A stretch of DNA of 64,000 nt. It comes from SB11 sp965222995 (lineage in GTDB: Bacteria; Bacteroidota; Bacteroidia; UBA8524). A program made the translations under genes and the position numbers. The notes under the pieces are model-generated. The model searched no databases. It had not been told where the DNA came from and saw nothing but the letters and a program-made list of their open reading frames with translations. Below are positions 42,689 to 51,175 of the stretch, one piece after another (position 1 is the first letter of the stretch; every line of letters begins with the position of its first letter). The stretch covers positions 248,001 through 312,000 of the forward strand of contig OZ244977.1 in NCBI GenBank assembly GCA_965222995.1. The letters are read 5' to 3'.

Positions 42689-42965
42689 AGAAATATCAAC
42701 CGCTTTGGCTACTTATTTTGCCTTGCCTGATGGGGCAGACGATTTTAAAATGGTTCGCCAAAAACTGATAGAGGAGATACAATACCTTATTGATTATGAT
42801 TTAAATAAACTGTGGAGCATATTGTATAGAATTGATGTAGCTGAAAAGAAAGTGAAAAGTGTGATTAGTAATACTCCTTATAATGAACACGCTTCACATA
42901 TTGCTGATTTAATTATTCACCGCCAGCAAGAGAAGATTATTTCAAGAAAGAAGTACAAAACATAA
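42675..42965 (+). CDS. Small conserved cytoplasmic protein
   Basis: 96 aa from the ATG at 42675 (MENSKEISTALATYF); ATGs at 42660 and 42669 are also possible. Helical, charged, no membrane segment: FKMVRQKLIEEIQYLIDYDLNKLWSILYRIDVAEKKVKSVI. It overlaps the glycosyltransferase gene by 14 nt, so translation is probably coupled. No family name recognised; similar short proteins are widespread in Bacteroidota. Confidence 0.65.
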   Translation: MENSKEISTALATYFALPDGADDFKMVRQKLIEEIQYLIDYDLNKLWSILYRIDVAEKKVKSVISNTPYNEHASHIADLIIHRQQEKIISRKKYKT

Positions 42966-42988
42966 AAAGCCACCAATTGGTGGCTTTT
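42965..42988 (+). terminator. Terminator (perfect palindrome)
   Basis: AAAAGCCACC and GGTGGCTTTT around AATT. It is symmetrical and lies between two convergent genes, so it can stop transcription from both sides. Confidence 0.9.
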
Positions 42989-43016
42989 ACAAAATTTTTA
43001 AAAAGTATAAATATGT

Positions 43017-44045
43017 TTATTCTACTACAAGTTTTGTAGCTGATTGAATATTACCACTTAAGAAAGTGGCTACATATATACCACTATTAAATTGACCTAC
43101 TTCAATCACTTTTCTTGCTTCATTATCAATTTCTAAAGTGGTAATTAATTTACCTGTTATATCATGTATAATAATGCTACCTGTTTGTGCTTTATCAAAA
43201 GTTAAAACATAGTTTTTAGCTATTGGGTTGTAACTCCAAATAGTTTTCACTCCATTTACTTCTTGAACACTGGTAGGAGGATTATTAATTTCCAAATCTT
43301 CAAAATTTGCAGTGTGTACACGTTTATCACCATCGTCTTGCATAAAAGCCACTATACGTAGTTGTTTTTGAGATTTTACGTTGGTAACTGGGAAAGCAAC
43401 CTCTACAGAATCAAAAGGGTCTTGTTGCGTAAATGCCAATTTATGTCCATTAGATGTAGCCTTATACATTTGACGCATTACATTACTGTATTCTTGTTCT
43501 GAGTTTGAACCCGGTGAAGCAGCATAAGCAGATTTTGGAACTACCTTTTCAACCAAAGCTATATGACCCCGCATATCAAGATTGTGAAACATATCAAGGC
43601 CTCTAAAAATTACTCTTGCCTTGGCTTCGTTATTCTCAATCCTAAAGTTTTTAAACTCAATGGTAGGCTGAAACGCAGGCGATTGATTAAAACTTTCTCC
43701 CATTTTTTGGAATAAAGAGTTTACAGCTTGCGAAGAAGGAGCCTTATAAAAACCACCGTCTAAATGGGTATAAGGAGTCCCTGTAACGCCATAATAGCTT
43801 ACACGCGCATTGGCATCCTGGGGGTTCTCAAAATGCATTGAATCATGAGTGTATGGAAATGAAGTGTGGTATGAAATTATTACTGCGTTGGCTTCATTTT
43901 GTTTCCCAAAATCATGAACCTGTGGACTGTATGTGGCACATATTACACAGCTTGCATTTGAAAACTGCTCTATCAAAACTTTTTTCTGTCCAAAAGCAAC
44001 AGTAGTAAGCACTAAAAAGAGAACTATGGATAATATTTTTTTCAT
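43017..44045 (-). CDS. Omp28-related T9SS-exported thioredoxin-fold protein
   Basis: 342 aa. Signal peptide (1-19, AFGQ), then the Omp28 domain with VLIEQFSNASCVICATYSP: C33 and C36 form a CxxC motif in a thioredoxin-like fold, and a cis-Pro-type GTPYTHLDG follows. A second domain (about 120-250) and a T9SS type A sorting domain (TIWSYNPIAKNYVL ... GKLITTLEI ... GIYVATFLSG) complete it. Omp28 proteins are outer-membrane or secreted antigens of unknown role; the CxxC suggests thiol chemistry at the surface. It may be the last gene of a leftward run Crp - YHS - DoxX - Omp28. Confidence 0.88.
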   Translation of the reverse strand: MKKILSIVLFLVLTTVAFGQKKVLIEQFSNASCVICATYSPQVHDFGKQNEANAVIISYHTSFPYTHDSMHFENPQDANARVSYYGVTGTPYTHLDGGFYKAPSSQAVNSLFQKMGESFNQSPAFQPTIEFKNFRIENNEAKARVIFRGLDMFHNLDMRGHIALVEKVVPKSAYAASPGSNSEQEYSNVMRQMYKATSNGHKLAFTQQDPFDSVEVAFPVTNVKSQKQLRIVAFMQDDGDKRVHTANFEDLEINNPPTSVQEVNGVKTIWSYNPIAKNYVLTFDKAQTGSIIIHDITGKLITTLEIDNEARKVIEVGQFNSGIYVATFLSGNIQSATKLVVE

Positions 44046-44075
44046 GTTATTTAATGTTTAAACGTTGAGTTGTTA

Positions 44076-44462
44076 TCAAAGACGATTAAGTACCGGTATT
44101 TGTTTACGGCTTAACAATACATTAATCAAGCTTGTAACAAAAACTATCAATGCCATAATAAATAATGTACCTCCATCTTCTTTAACTTCAATACCTAGAG
44201 ATGTTAGATGAAAAAATATAGCACCTGATATGGTAGCTAAAGCAAGTAAAGCCCCCAACCATGAGGTACGGGGAATTAATAAAAGAATGGATGCAATAAG
44301 CTCTACCACACCACTGCCAATTCTCCCATGAGGTTCCATACCAACTGTTTCAAAAATATAAACAGACTCAGGTGCAGCAGTGAATTTGAAAAAAAGAGTT
44401 TGAAGTAAAATAAAAGCGGGTATAACTCTCAATACCCATAAAAGTATGTTTTTTATGTTCAT
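44076..44462 (-). CDS. DoxX-family membrane protein
   Basis: 128 aa with four membrane helices (about 7-25, 45-65, 70-90, 98-116). The segments VLRVIPAFILLQTLFFKFTAAPES and GSGVVELIASILLLIPRTSWLGALLAL match DoxX/DoxD-like proteins, which are linked to redox or thiol metabolism in several bacteria. It lies 31 bp upstream of the Omp28 gene and downstream of the YHS gene, all leftward, consistent with a common function in redox or metal handling. Confidence 0.85.
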   Translation of the reverse strand: MNIKNILLWVLRVIPAFILLQTLFFKFTAAPESVYIFETVGMEPHGRIGSGVVELIASILLLIPRTSWLGALLALATISGAIFFHLTSLGIEVKEDGGTLFIMALIVFVTSLINVLLSRKQIPVLNRL

Positions 44463-44551
44463 AATAAGCTTTTAAGGTTAAGTAAGCATAAAACTATGCC
44501 ATCAAGTGGTATTGATATAAGATTGCAACAGCTATCAATAAAAGTACAAGC

Positions 44552-45019
44552 TTATTTTTTTAAGAACTTAGCCCAGTTTTTATCCGCTTTAGCTTTTAAA
44601 TTTTTTTCATTCTTATTCCAATCGGTTTTTGTGTTATTGAAAAAGGAATTATAAAACAGGTATAGTTTACCTTTTACTATTTTATAAGTTTCAGGGTCCA
44701 CCTCTACTTTTTCATTACTGTTGCCCATAGCATACGCACACCAACCTCCATACTGTGGTTCGTATTTGGCAGGGTTTTTCTTGAAAAGATTAAGATTTGT
44801 TGTTGATGAAAAGCGGTAGGTAATTCCTTTATATGTATAACTTCTGTTTTTGCTCCCTTCTTTGGGTTTATTGCTAAAATAGCTCACAGGGTCGTAGCCT
44901 TCAATGGCTAAACCTGTACTGTGGTTAAAATGCTTTTTCCTTACACTTATATTTTGAGTGGGGTAATTGCTTGCTGTTAAAAATGTTGCAGTGATAAATA
45001 AAACAAAAATTGCTCTCAT
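44552..45019 (-). CDS. Secreted YHS-domain protein
   Basis: 155 aa. Signal peptide (about 1-17) then a YHS-like domain: LAIEGYDPVSYF, YTYKGITYRFSS, LFKKNPAKYEPQYGGWCAYAM. YHS domains are found with metal transporters and are thought to bind metals. A -7 box TACCTTTG lies 22 bp upstream. The gene starts 78 bp downstream of the Crp-type regulator, which is a reasonable candidate regulator. Confidence 0.88.
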   Translation of the reverse strand: MRAIFVLFITATFLTASNYPTQNISVRKKHFNHSTGLAIEGYDPVSYFSNKPKEGSKNRSYTYKGITYRFSSTTNLNLFKKNPAKYEPQYGGWCAYAMGNSNEKVEVDPETYKIVKGKLYLFYNSFFNNTKTDWNKNEKNLKAKADKNWAKFLKK

Positions 45020-45040
45020 ATTTATAATCTAATATAAGAG

Positions 45041-45048
45041 CAAAGGTA
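45041..45048 (-). promoter_or_regulatory. -7 promoter box TACCTTTG for the YHS gene
   Basis: Exact TAnnTTTG on the minus strand between the Crp-type gene and the YHS gene, so the YHS-DoxX-Omp28 run can be expressed separately from the regulator. Confidence 0.5.
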
Positions 45049-45096
45049 TTAGGCAGGCAATTTCTTAAATGTAACCTATGAGACAAATAGCATAAA

Positions 45097-45774
45097 TTAT
45101 TTTAACATGCTAAGTGAAGTGATATTTATTTCTTTTCGGTTTAGAGATAAAATATTATGCTCTTTAAACTCTGCCAAAAGGCGGGCTATAGTTTGTCTTG
45201 AAAGTCCATTGAGGGTTGCAATTTCTTGCTGAGTTAAGTAGTTTTTCAGTATAATATTTTCAGTTGCGTCCTCAGCTTCTTTTTCTGCCCATTCTTTAAA
45301 AAACTGTAATAGTCTTGTGCGCGCATCTTTAAATAATAGGGTAGAGTAGCGGCGTGAAACTGTCATTTGCTGTTTTCCTACTTGTTTAGAGTATTTAATG
45401 GCAATATCAGCACGCGTTTTTAGCATTTCTTCAAACTCTTTCACATTAAAATTACACAATACAGTTTGGTCGCTAACTGCTACGGCAAATTCTTTTACAG
45501 GCTGTTCTTGTCCTAAGTGTAATTGCCCAAAAATGTCTCCCCTGGTTAAAACATCAAGTAGAATTTCGTTTCCTTCGTCATCATAATACCCTAGTTTCAC
45601 ATTTCCTTTTTTTACAAAAAACACCTTTTTAAGCTGGTCTTCAGGAAAATAAATAAACTCGTGCTTAGAGCAAGTTTTAAAGGCAATAATCCAATCTAAC
45701 TCTTTGTAATCGTCATCAGTTAAAGAATCAAAAATAATGTGGTTTCGTAAGTACCAATAGTTAACTAACTCCAT
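45097..45774 (-). CDS. Crp/Fnr-family transcriptional regulator
   Basis: 225 aa. N-terminal cyclic-nucleotide-binding beta-roll (about 25-130) with VLTRGDIFGQLHL, long dimer helix, then a winged HTH with LTQQEIATLNGLSRQTIARLLAEFKEHNIL (recognition helix about 178-190). No Fnr-type N-terminal Cys cluster is present, so it is not an obvious oxygen sensor. It lies upstream of the YHS, DoxX and Omp28 genes in the same direction. Ligand unknown. Confidence 0.92.
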   Translation of the reverse strand: MELVNYWYLRNHIIFDSLTDDDYKELDWIIAFKTCSKHEFIYFPEDQLKKVFFVKKGNVKLGYYDDEGNEILLDVLTRGDIFGQLHLGQEQPVKEFAVAVSDQTVLCNFNVKEFEEMLKTRADIAIKYSKQVGKQQMTVSRRYSTLLFKDARTRLLQFFKEWAEKEAEDATENIILKNYLTQQEIATLNGLSRQTIARLLAEFKEHNILSLNRKEINITSLSMLK

Positions 45775-45840
45775 ATAGTATTTGATAAAGATATTGAATC
45801 TGTACCACTTATGAAGAAGACTAGGGAATTGAAAAAGTTG

Positions 45841-46716
45841 TTATACAGGGTAAACGTGTCTTTCTGAGTGGTATGAAGAGCGCACCATAGGGCCACTTTC
45901 TACATAGTTAAAGCCTTTTGCTAAACCAACTTCTTTAAAGTAGTCAAACTTGTCAGGGTGTACAAACTCTGTCACATCTAAGTGCATTTTAGTAGGTTGC
46001 AGGTATTGTCCCAAGGTTAAAACATCGCAACCATGTTCTACAAGGTCATCCATTATTTCAAAAACCTCATCGTCTGTCTCACCCAAACCTAACATTATAC
46101 CGCTTTTAGTACGTATGCCCATATCTTTCGTACGGCGGGTTTGCTCTAAGCTACGCTCGTATTTTGCTTGTGGACGTACTTTGCGATACAATCGCTTAAC
46201 CGTTTCCATATTGTGTGATATAACTTCGGGGCGTTCTTTAGCAACTACTTCTAAAAACTCCCATTTAGCCCTAAAATCAGGAATTAAAGTTTCAAGCGTA
46301 GTATCCGGATTCAGTTTTTTAACTTCTTTGATAGTATCTGCCCATACACCTGAGCCTAAGTCTTTAAGCTCATCACGATTTACTGACGTAATTACAGCGT
46401 GTTTCACGCTCATTAATTGTATGGCTTCGGCTACACGACGTGGTTCATCCAAATCGTATTCATTAGGTCTTCCTGTGGCAACTGCACAAAAAGAGCAACT
46501 GCGTGTACAAGTATTACCCAATATCATAAAAGTGGCTGTACCTTCTCCCCAACATTCTCCCATGTTTGGGCAATTACCACTTTCGCAAATGGTATGTAGC
46601 TTGTGCTCATCTACCAACTTGCGAACCTTTCGGTAATTTTCACCTGTTGGTAGTTTAACTTTTAACCACTTTGGTTTTTTGGTACGTTCTTTCTCTACTA
46701 CTGGAAGCTCTATCAC
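45841..46716 (-). CDS. lipA: Lipoyl synthase
   Basis: 291 aa radical-SAM enzyme that inserts two sulfurs into octanoyl groups on E2 and GcvH proteins. Auxiliary cluster Cys C44, C49, C55 (CESGNCPNMGEC) and radical-SAM cluster C70, C74, C77 (CTRSCSFC) are present; the C-terminal RSSYHSE supplies the serine ligand of the auxiliary cluster. The product serves 2-oxoacid dehydrogenases such as the one containing SucA. Separate from the Crp gene by 67 bp, same direction. Confidence 0.98.
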   Translation of the reverse strand: MIELPVVEKERTKKPKWLKVKLPTGENYRKVRKLVDEHKLHTICESGNCPNMGECWGEGTATFMILGNTCTRSCSFCAVATGRPNEYDLDEPRRVAEAIQLMSVKHAVITSVNRDELKDLGSGVWADTIKEVKKLNPDTTLETLIPDFRAKWEFLEVVAKERPEVISHNMETVKRLYRKVRPQAKYERSLEQTRRTKDMGIRTKSGIMLGLGETDDEVFEIMDDLVEHGCDVLTLGQYLQPTKMHLDVTEFVHPDKFDYFKEVGLAKGFNYVESGPMVRSSYHSERHVYPV

Positions 46717-46748
46717 TACTAAATCTTATTTAAATTAGAAGATTGGGA

Positions 46749-47501
46749 CTACCACTTGTTCCCAAAAACAGCGCAAATATAAAACGATGGAAACACATAT
46801 TTGTTCTCGGTGTACAACATAAGTGGTAACCTTTGCGGAAAGGCATCTACATACACCCCTACTTCAATGGCTTTAATTTCATCACTAAAATCACCCCAAT
46901 CAAAATTGAAGCCTGCTTTTGCAAATGCTCCCATTCTAAAACCAAGTTCATTAAACCCTTTAGAAAAAGGTGAGTTACCAATAACATCGTTTTGGTTTAC
47001 CTCATTTTCTTCAGTAACTTTTTTTGAAACAACAAAACTATTGTTGTTTACATCAGTTTGAAGAATATCAAGGTACACCGGTTTCAGCAAAACAAAAGTG
47101 GGACCTGCTGCAACATTAAGACTAATGGATGCGGTGTTTTTAAGTTTTTTCTCTGTGAGCATAAACTTATTACCATAGCCCAACCTGCTTACGTATGCAT
47201 AATTTTGCTTACCGAAAGTATAAGGATTAGTATTGGTTATAGCTGTATTAAATATACGTATTTCTTTGGGATGCCTAATGGTTAAAAACTCAGCTTCAAG
47301 ATATTCTATCCTGCCATTTGAAATATAGCGCCCGAACCTGAAATCAAAACCAAAACCTTTGGGGTGCGCCATAACCCCAAAAGAAAATTCCCTATTGTAT
47401 TGGTCGTTGGCTATGCGTTGAGCATGAGTTAACGATGGTATGAAAAATACCAATACAATAAAAAAAACTTTTAAATATGTTTTGTGCTTTAAGGGGAACA
47501 C
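46749..47501 (-). CDS. Outer-membrane beta-barrel-like protein
   Basis: 250 aa from a GTG at 47501. Signal peptide (about 10-27, LTHAQ), then amphipathic strands (FSFGVMAHPKGFGFDFRFGRYI ... NYAYVSRLGYGNKFML ... ISLNVAAGPTFVLL), ending FYICAVFGNKW. It has the pattern of a 10-12 strand barrel of the uncharacterised Bacteroidota type. Start codon is uncertain because no ATG is near. Divergent from the OsmC gene. Confidence 0.65.
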   Translation of the reverse strand: MFPLKHKTYLKVFFIVLVFFIPSLTHAQRIANDQYNREFSFGVMAHPKGFGFDFRFGRYISNGRIEYLEAEFLTIRHPKEIRIFNTAITNTNPYTFGKQNYAYVSRLGYGNKFMLTEKKLKNTASISLNVAAGPTFVLLKPVYLDILQTDVNNNSFVVSKKVTEENEVNQNDVIGNSPFSKGFNELGFRMGAFAKAGFNFDWGDFSDEIKAIEVGVYVDAFPQRLPLMLYTENKYVFPSFYICAVFGNKW

Positions 47502-47584
47502 TAAATATTATTTTGTTATTTGTAGATGTAGACTGCCTTATCTACTCAAATGTAACGAAAAATATACCAAAAAAGTTTCAAATC

Positions 47585-47992
47585 ATGGTAACGGCAAAAA
47601 TAAAGTACCTCGGAAATTTAAGAACCGAGGCAACTCACACAAAATCAGGCAAAACCTTTGTTACTGATGCTCCTACAGATAATAATGGAAAAGGAGAAGC
47701 TTTTTCTCCAACCGACACTGTTTGTGCCGCTTTGGCTAGTTGTATGCTCACTTTAATAGGTATTACTGCCAATAAGCATAATTTCACCATTGGCAATATG
47801 GCAGTGGATGTAAGAAAATATATGGCATCAAACCCAAGAAGAATTAGTAAAGTTGAGGTTGATATTATTTTTACAGATAAAGAATACTCTGACAAGGAGA
47901 AATCGTTTATGGAGGTTGCAGCTATAAACTGCCCGGTTGCTAAAAGCTTACATCCTGATATTGAGCAGGTAGTAAACTTTAACTATAATTAA
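47585..47992 (+). CDS. OsmC-family peroxiredoxin-like protein
   Basis: 135 aa from the ATG at 47585 (VTAKIKYLGNLRTEATH); an open frame from 47477 is not conserved and is excluded. The two redox Cys of the OsmC/Ohr family are present: LASCMLTLIGI and AINCPVAKSL. These proteins reduce organic hydroperoxides using a thiol donor. It converges with ytxJ with a 4-bp overlap, placing two thiol-redox genes tail to tail. Confidence 0.9.
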   Translation: MVTAKIKYLGNLRTEATHTKSGKTFVTDAPTDNNGKGEAFSPTDTVCAALASCMLTLIGITANKHNFTIGNMAVDVRKYMASNPRRISKVEVDIIFTDKEYSDKEKSFMEVAAINCPVAKSLHPDIEQVVNFNYN

Positions 47993-48333
47993 CTAAGTGA
48001 AGCTATTTGTTTTTGTACTTCGTCAAAAGAAATAGCCATATGAGAATCGTCGTAAATTACTTCTCCGCTCTTTAGTAAAATTACTTGTGGTGATTCGTGA
48101 TGAACTTGAAATTTTTCAGCAATAGCATTTGATACATCTCTAAAACGCAGTAAATCTAAATAATAATAAATCTCGTTACCTGTATTAGAGTTTCTTTCGA
48201 AACGAGATTTTGCCATAGCACTTATAGAACAACTTGTGCTGTGCTTGAAAAGTATCGTAGGAACTTCGTAGCTCTCTTTTTCAATAGCTTCAAGTTGTGC
48301 TATTGAGGTTATATTTTTCCAAGAGATGGACAT
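47989..48333 (-). CDS. ytxJ: Bacillithiol-system redox protein YtxJ (monothiol bacilliredoxin)
   Basis: 114 aa thioredoxin-fold protein with a single Cys in FKHSTSCSISAMAK, then YYYLDLLRFRDVSNAIAEKF and HHESPQVILLKSGEVIYDDSH (cis-Pro). This is the YtxJ/BrxC-type monothiol bacilliredoxin, which removes bacillithiol from proteins and implies that the organism makes bacillithiol. Its ATG overlaps the stop of a 36-aa lipoprotein gene (TAATG), so the two are translationally coupled. Confidence 0.88.
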   Translation of the reverse strand: MSISWKNITSIAQLEAIEKESYEVPTILFKHSTSCSISAMAKSRFERNSNTGNEIYYYLDLLRFRDVSNAIAEKFQVHHESPQVILLKSGEVIYDDSHMAISFDEVQKQIASLS

Positions 48334-48443
48334 TATTCAGAAACTGAGGTGCTAACTTTGTATGATGGACATTGGTCTCTGTGACATGAACTTAAAACGC
48401 CTAACCCCGCTACTACCAACAAAATCAATAATATCTTTTTCAT
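48333..48443 (-). CDS. Tiny lipoprotein (36 aa) upstream of ytxJ
   Basis: ATG at 48443, 36 codons, TAA overlapping the ytxJ ATG by one base. The sequence starts KKILLILLVVAGLGVLSSC, a complete lipoprotein signal with Cys20, leaving a mature peptide of only 17 residues with a second Cys (HRDQCPSYK). Very short lipoproteins like this are often missed by gene finders. The clean signal, exact coupling to ytxJ and absence of another use for this sequence support it as real. Function unknown; the extra Cys and the neighbouring thiol gene are suggestive only. Confidence 0.75.
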   Translation of the reverse strand: MKKILLILLVVAGLGVLSSCHRDQCPSYKVSTSVSE

Positions 48444-48490
48444 ATATTCAGTGTTTAAACAATAATCTTAGCTACTAAAGAGCAAAAACT

Positions 48491-49705
48491 GTGCAAAATT
48501 ACAAAAAACTAAGCGATTTATTGGGTAGTGAAGAATGTAAACCTTTTGTTAACAGTTTGCTTCACAAAACTCCGGCACAAATAGCTTTGCAATACAGGGA
48601 TAAAATACCCTGCGATGCTTCAGTTTTAGCATATATCATCAAACTCTACCAAAAAGCCAAAAGTAAACTTCCTGCTTGGGTAGATAACTTTTGTATTTTA
48701 ACTACCAAAAGCTATGCTCAATCAACCTCACAAGTTGTTGCCTTTTATAAATCAACGTTTATTAAAGGTAAAAAATTGCTTGTACTTGGAGGAGGCTTGG
48801 GCGTTGATGAATGGGCTTTTGCCCGAACATTTAGCCAAATAATCTCTGTAGATAATGATGCTGATTTAAATAAATGTGTTGCTTATAACAACAAACTTTT
48901 AGGTATAAATAATGTACAGAGGCATACCCAAACTGCCGAAGAGTTTCTACAACAACTGGATAATGGTGAAAAGTTTGATTGTATTTATACCGACCCGGAT
49001 AGGAGGGACGAAACCGGAAAAAGAAGAAAAACACTACAGCATTCAACACCTGATATTCTGGCTCTATACAATAAAATTATGGACCATACCGAAAGGTTGG
49101 TTATTAAAGCATCACCACTTATTGATATTGGGAAAACAACTAATGAAATAAAAGGTGTTTCAGAAATAAGAGTTATAGCACAGAAAAACGAGGTTAAAGA
49201 GGTACTTTTTGATATTAAAAAAGGATTTGAAGGGGCACCTGATATAGTGGCAGCCAATTATACCGACGGTGATGGATGGCAGGAAGTAAGTATGGTAACA
49301 AATGATAGAATGCCTAGTGAAGGCCAAGCGAATACAGTATTTTTTTATGAAGCTAACGCAGCAATTATAAAAGCAGGAATTAGTCATCAATATGCTGCAG
49401 ATTTAGGTTTGGGGTTAATTGATGGGAATACTTTTTACTATGTTTCTGATAAACAGGTTGAAGGTTTTATGGGGAGAAGTTTTAAAGTAAAGAAGATTTT
49501 AAGTTTTAGTAAAAAATCAATTAAATCATATTTGAAAGGTCAAGATATTTCGCAAGCAAATATTGCTAAGCGTAATTTTCGACTTGGAGTTGATGAATTA
49601 AGGAAATTGTTTTCAATAAAAGACGGAGGGGAAGATTATCTTTTTTTTACTCAAAAAAAGGGCAAACCTTTGCTGTTCCATTGTGTTAAAGTTTATACTA
49701 GATAA
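48491..49705 (+). CDS. PG_1098-type class I SAM methyltransferase with THUMP-like domain
   Basis: 404 aa from a GTG at 48491. N-terminal helical region, then Rossmann methyltransferase core with motif I VLGGGLGVDEWAFA (98-111) and D121 in ISVDND, and the segment YTDPDRRDETGKRRK (167-180) at the catalytic position. C-terminal ferredoxin-like and THUMP-like parts follow (RSFKVKKILSFSKKSIKSYLKGQ). These belong to a Bacteroidota family named after P. gingivalis PG_1098; the THUMP-like domain suggests an RNA substrate, which is inference. Confidence 0.8.
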   Translation: MQNYKKLSDLLGSEECKPFVNSLLHKTPAQIALQYRDKIPCDASVLAYIIKLYQKAKSKLPAWVDNFCILTTKSYAQSTSQVVAFYKSTFIKGKKLLVLGGGLGVDEWAFARTFSQIISVDNDADLNKCVAYNNKLLGINNVQRHTQTAEEFLQQLDNGEKFDCIYTDPDRRDETGKRRKTLQHSTPDILALYNKIMDHTERLVIKASPLIDIGKTTNEIKGVSEIRVIAQKNEVKEVLFDIKKGFEGAPDIVAANYTDGDGWQEVSMVTNDRMPSEGQANTVFFYEANAAIIKAGISHQYAADLGLGLIDGNTFYYVSDKQVEGFMGRSFKVKKILSFSKKSIKSYLKGQDISQANIAKRNFRLGVDELRKLFSIKDGGEDYLFFTQKKGKPLLFHCVKVYTR

Positions 49706-49845
49706 AGAGATATTATTACCAAAATACTTTTTTTAAAAATTGATACTTTATTTTAATTTTTTAAATTCGCCGAAGATAGTACGCTAATATGCTAAATCAC
49801 TTCTCTAAACTTGATTATGTTTTATTAGCTTTTAGGTAGTTTTTT

Positions 49846-50976
49846 ATGATTGAACAGTTTTTTTATCCGGTTGAGATGGACACGGATAGTGCAACACGTA
49901 AATTTTCCGGACTTGTCTTGAAAAATGGCGAATCTTTCCCTGATTTGGCAGACTGTAAAGTAGCTATATTTGGCGTATTTGATGAACGTTGGGGGAAAGT
50001 AGAGGGTGTGTCTCCACAAAATGCCTATAACCAAATTAGAGAAGAACTTTACAAATTATACCATAAGTTTCCAGGAATAAATGTAGCCGATTTGGGCAAT
50101 TTAGTAATTGGCGAAACGGAAGAAGATACTATAAGTGCCGTAAGCACAATTGTTGGCGAACTTGCAGAACAAGGAACTATATCAATAATATTAGGAAACA
50201 ACCAGCTTCTAGGGCTTGGGCAATATGTAGGATATGACAAGTTGAGTAAATATACTGAGGTTGCTATTTTTGATAATACAGTCTCAATTGATATGGAAGA
50301 CTTGGTTTATAGAATTGTAACCCATGAGCCTAATCATCTTTTTAACCTGAACCATTTAGGGTATCAAACTTATTTAAGTGATGAGGAAGCACTAACAGCT
50401 TTTGAAAAAATGTATTTTGATACCATGCGTTTAGGCTTGTTGAGGGGGAACCCTGATGTTACTGAACCTTGTTTGAGAAACTCTGAAGTGGGCATTTTTG
50501 ATTTGGCTTGCGTGAAATATTCTGATGCTTCAGGCAGCCCCAAATCATCACCTAATGGTATTTCGGCCGAAGAAGTTTGCCAAATTGCTAGGTATGCAGG
50601 CATCAGCCCTCGCATGGGGTCGTTTGGTATATATGGTTACTCTCCTAAAGACGATACCAATAATAATACTGCACAGTTATCAGCACAAATGATATGGTAC
50701 TTTTTAGAGGGAGTATTATTAAGAAAAGAGGAAGACCCTGCTAAAGAGCAAGATAAATTTTTACAATATCGTACAGCGCTAAACGATGGTAAGCACGAAA
50801 TAATTTTTTATAAAAGTAAATCAACAGGCAGGTGGTGGATGGAAATTCCACATCCTAAAAATCATAAAGAAAATACTTTCCCCATTGTGGTGCCGTGCAG
50901 TTATGCAGATTATCAGGTAGCACTAAATAATGAGATGCCCGACCGCTGGTGGAGGGTTTACCAAAAATATTCTTAG
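49846..50976 (+). CDS. Arginase/formiminoglutamase-fold protein, metal site degenerate
   Basis: 376 aa. Overall arrangement follows the ureohydrolase family (KVAIFGVFDERWG at about 38-50, TISIILGNNQLLG about 111-123, EVAIFDNTVSID about 138-149, EVGIFDLACVKYSDASGSPK, ISAEEVCQIARYAGISPRMGSFGIYGYSP). The family's manganese ligands are GGxH, DxHxD and DxDxxDP; the equivalent positions read GNNQ, FDNTVSID and DLACVKYSD, so most ligands are missing. It is probably not a hydrolase. Genes of this kind are common in Bacteroidota and often annotated formimidoylglutamase. Monocistronic in appearance. Confidence 0.75.
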   Translation: MIEQFFYPVEMDTDSATRKFSGLVLKNGESFPDLADCKVAIFGVFDERWGKVEGVSPQNAYNQIREELYKLYHKFPGINVADLGNLVIGETEEDTISAVSTIVGELAEQGTISIILGNNQLLGLGQYVGYDKLSKYTEVAIFDNTVSIDMEDLVYRIVTHEPNHLFNLNHLGYQTYLSDEEALTAFEKMYFDTMRLGLLRGNPDVTEPCLRNSEVGIFDLACVKYSDASGSPKSSPNGISAEEVCQIARYAGISPRMGSFGIYGYSPKDDTNNNTAQLSAQMIWYFLEGVLLRKEEDPAKEQDKFLQYRTALNDGKHEIIFYKSKSTGRWWMEIPHPKNHKENTFPIVVPCSYADYQVALNNEMPDRWWRVYQKYS

Positions 50977-51175
50977 CAGATTAAAAAGTTGGTTTTGCAA
51001 ATAATGCAAAAATTGAAATGCCCTTTGGCAGAAATCAGTAAGTTTTATTGCAAATATTAGTGCATATTTGTTACATCGGGTATTGGATGTGAGGATTAGG
51101 GTAGAAGTTCTCTTGCCATTTACAATATCTGATGGTAAGGGCTTAGGGTAGTATGTAAAAAGCATTGGGATAATG

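Noticed and set aside
48351..48474. TAACTTTG box followed by a 38-codon plus-strand ORF
   Set aside because: The ORF is antisense to the small lipoprotein gene and has no protein features; the box may be chance or serve the methyltransferase gene with a long leader.
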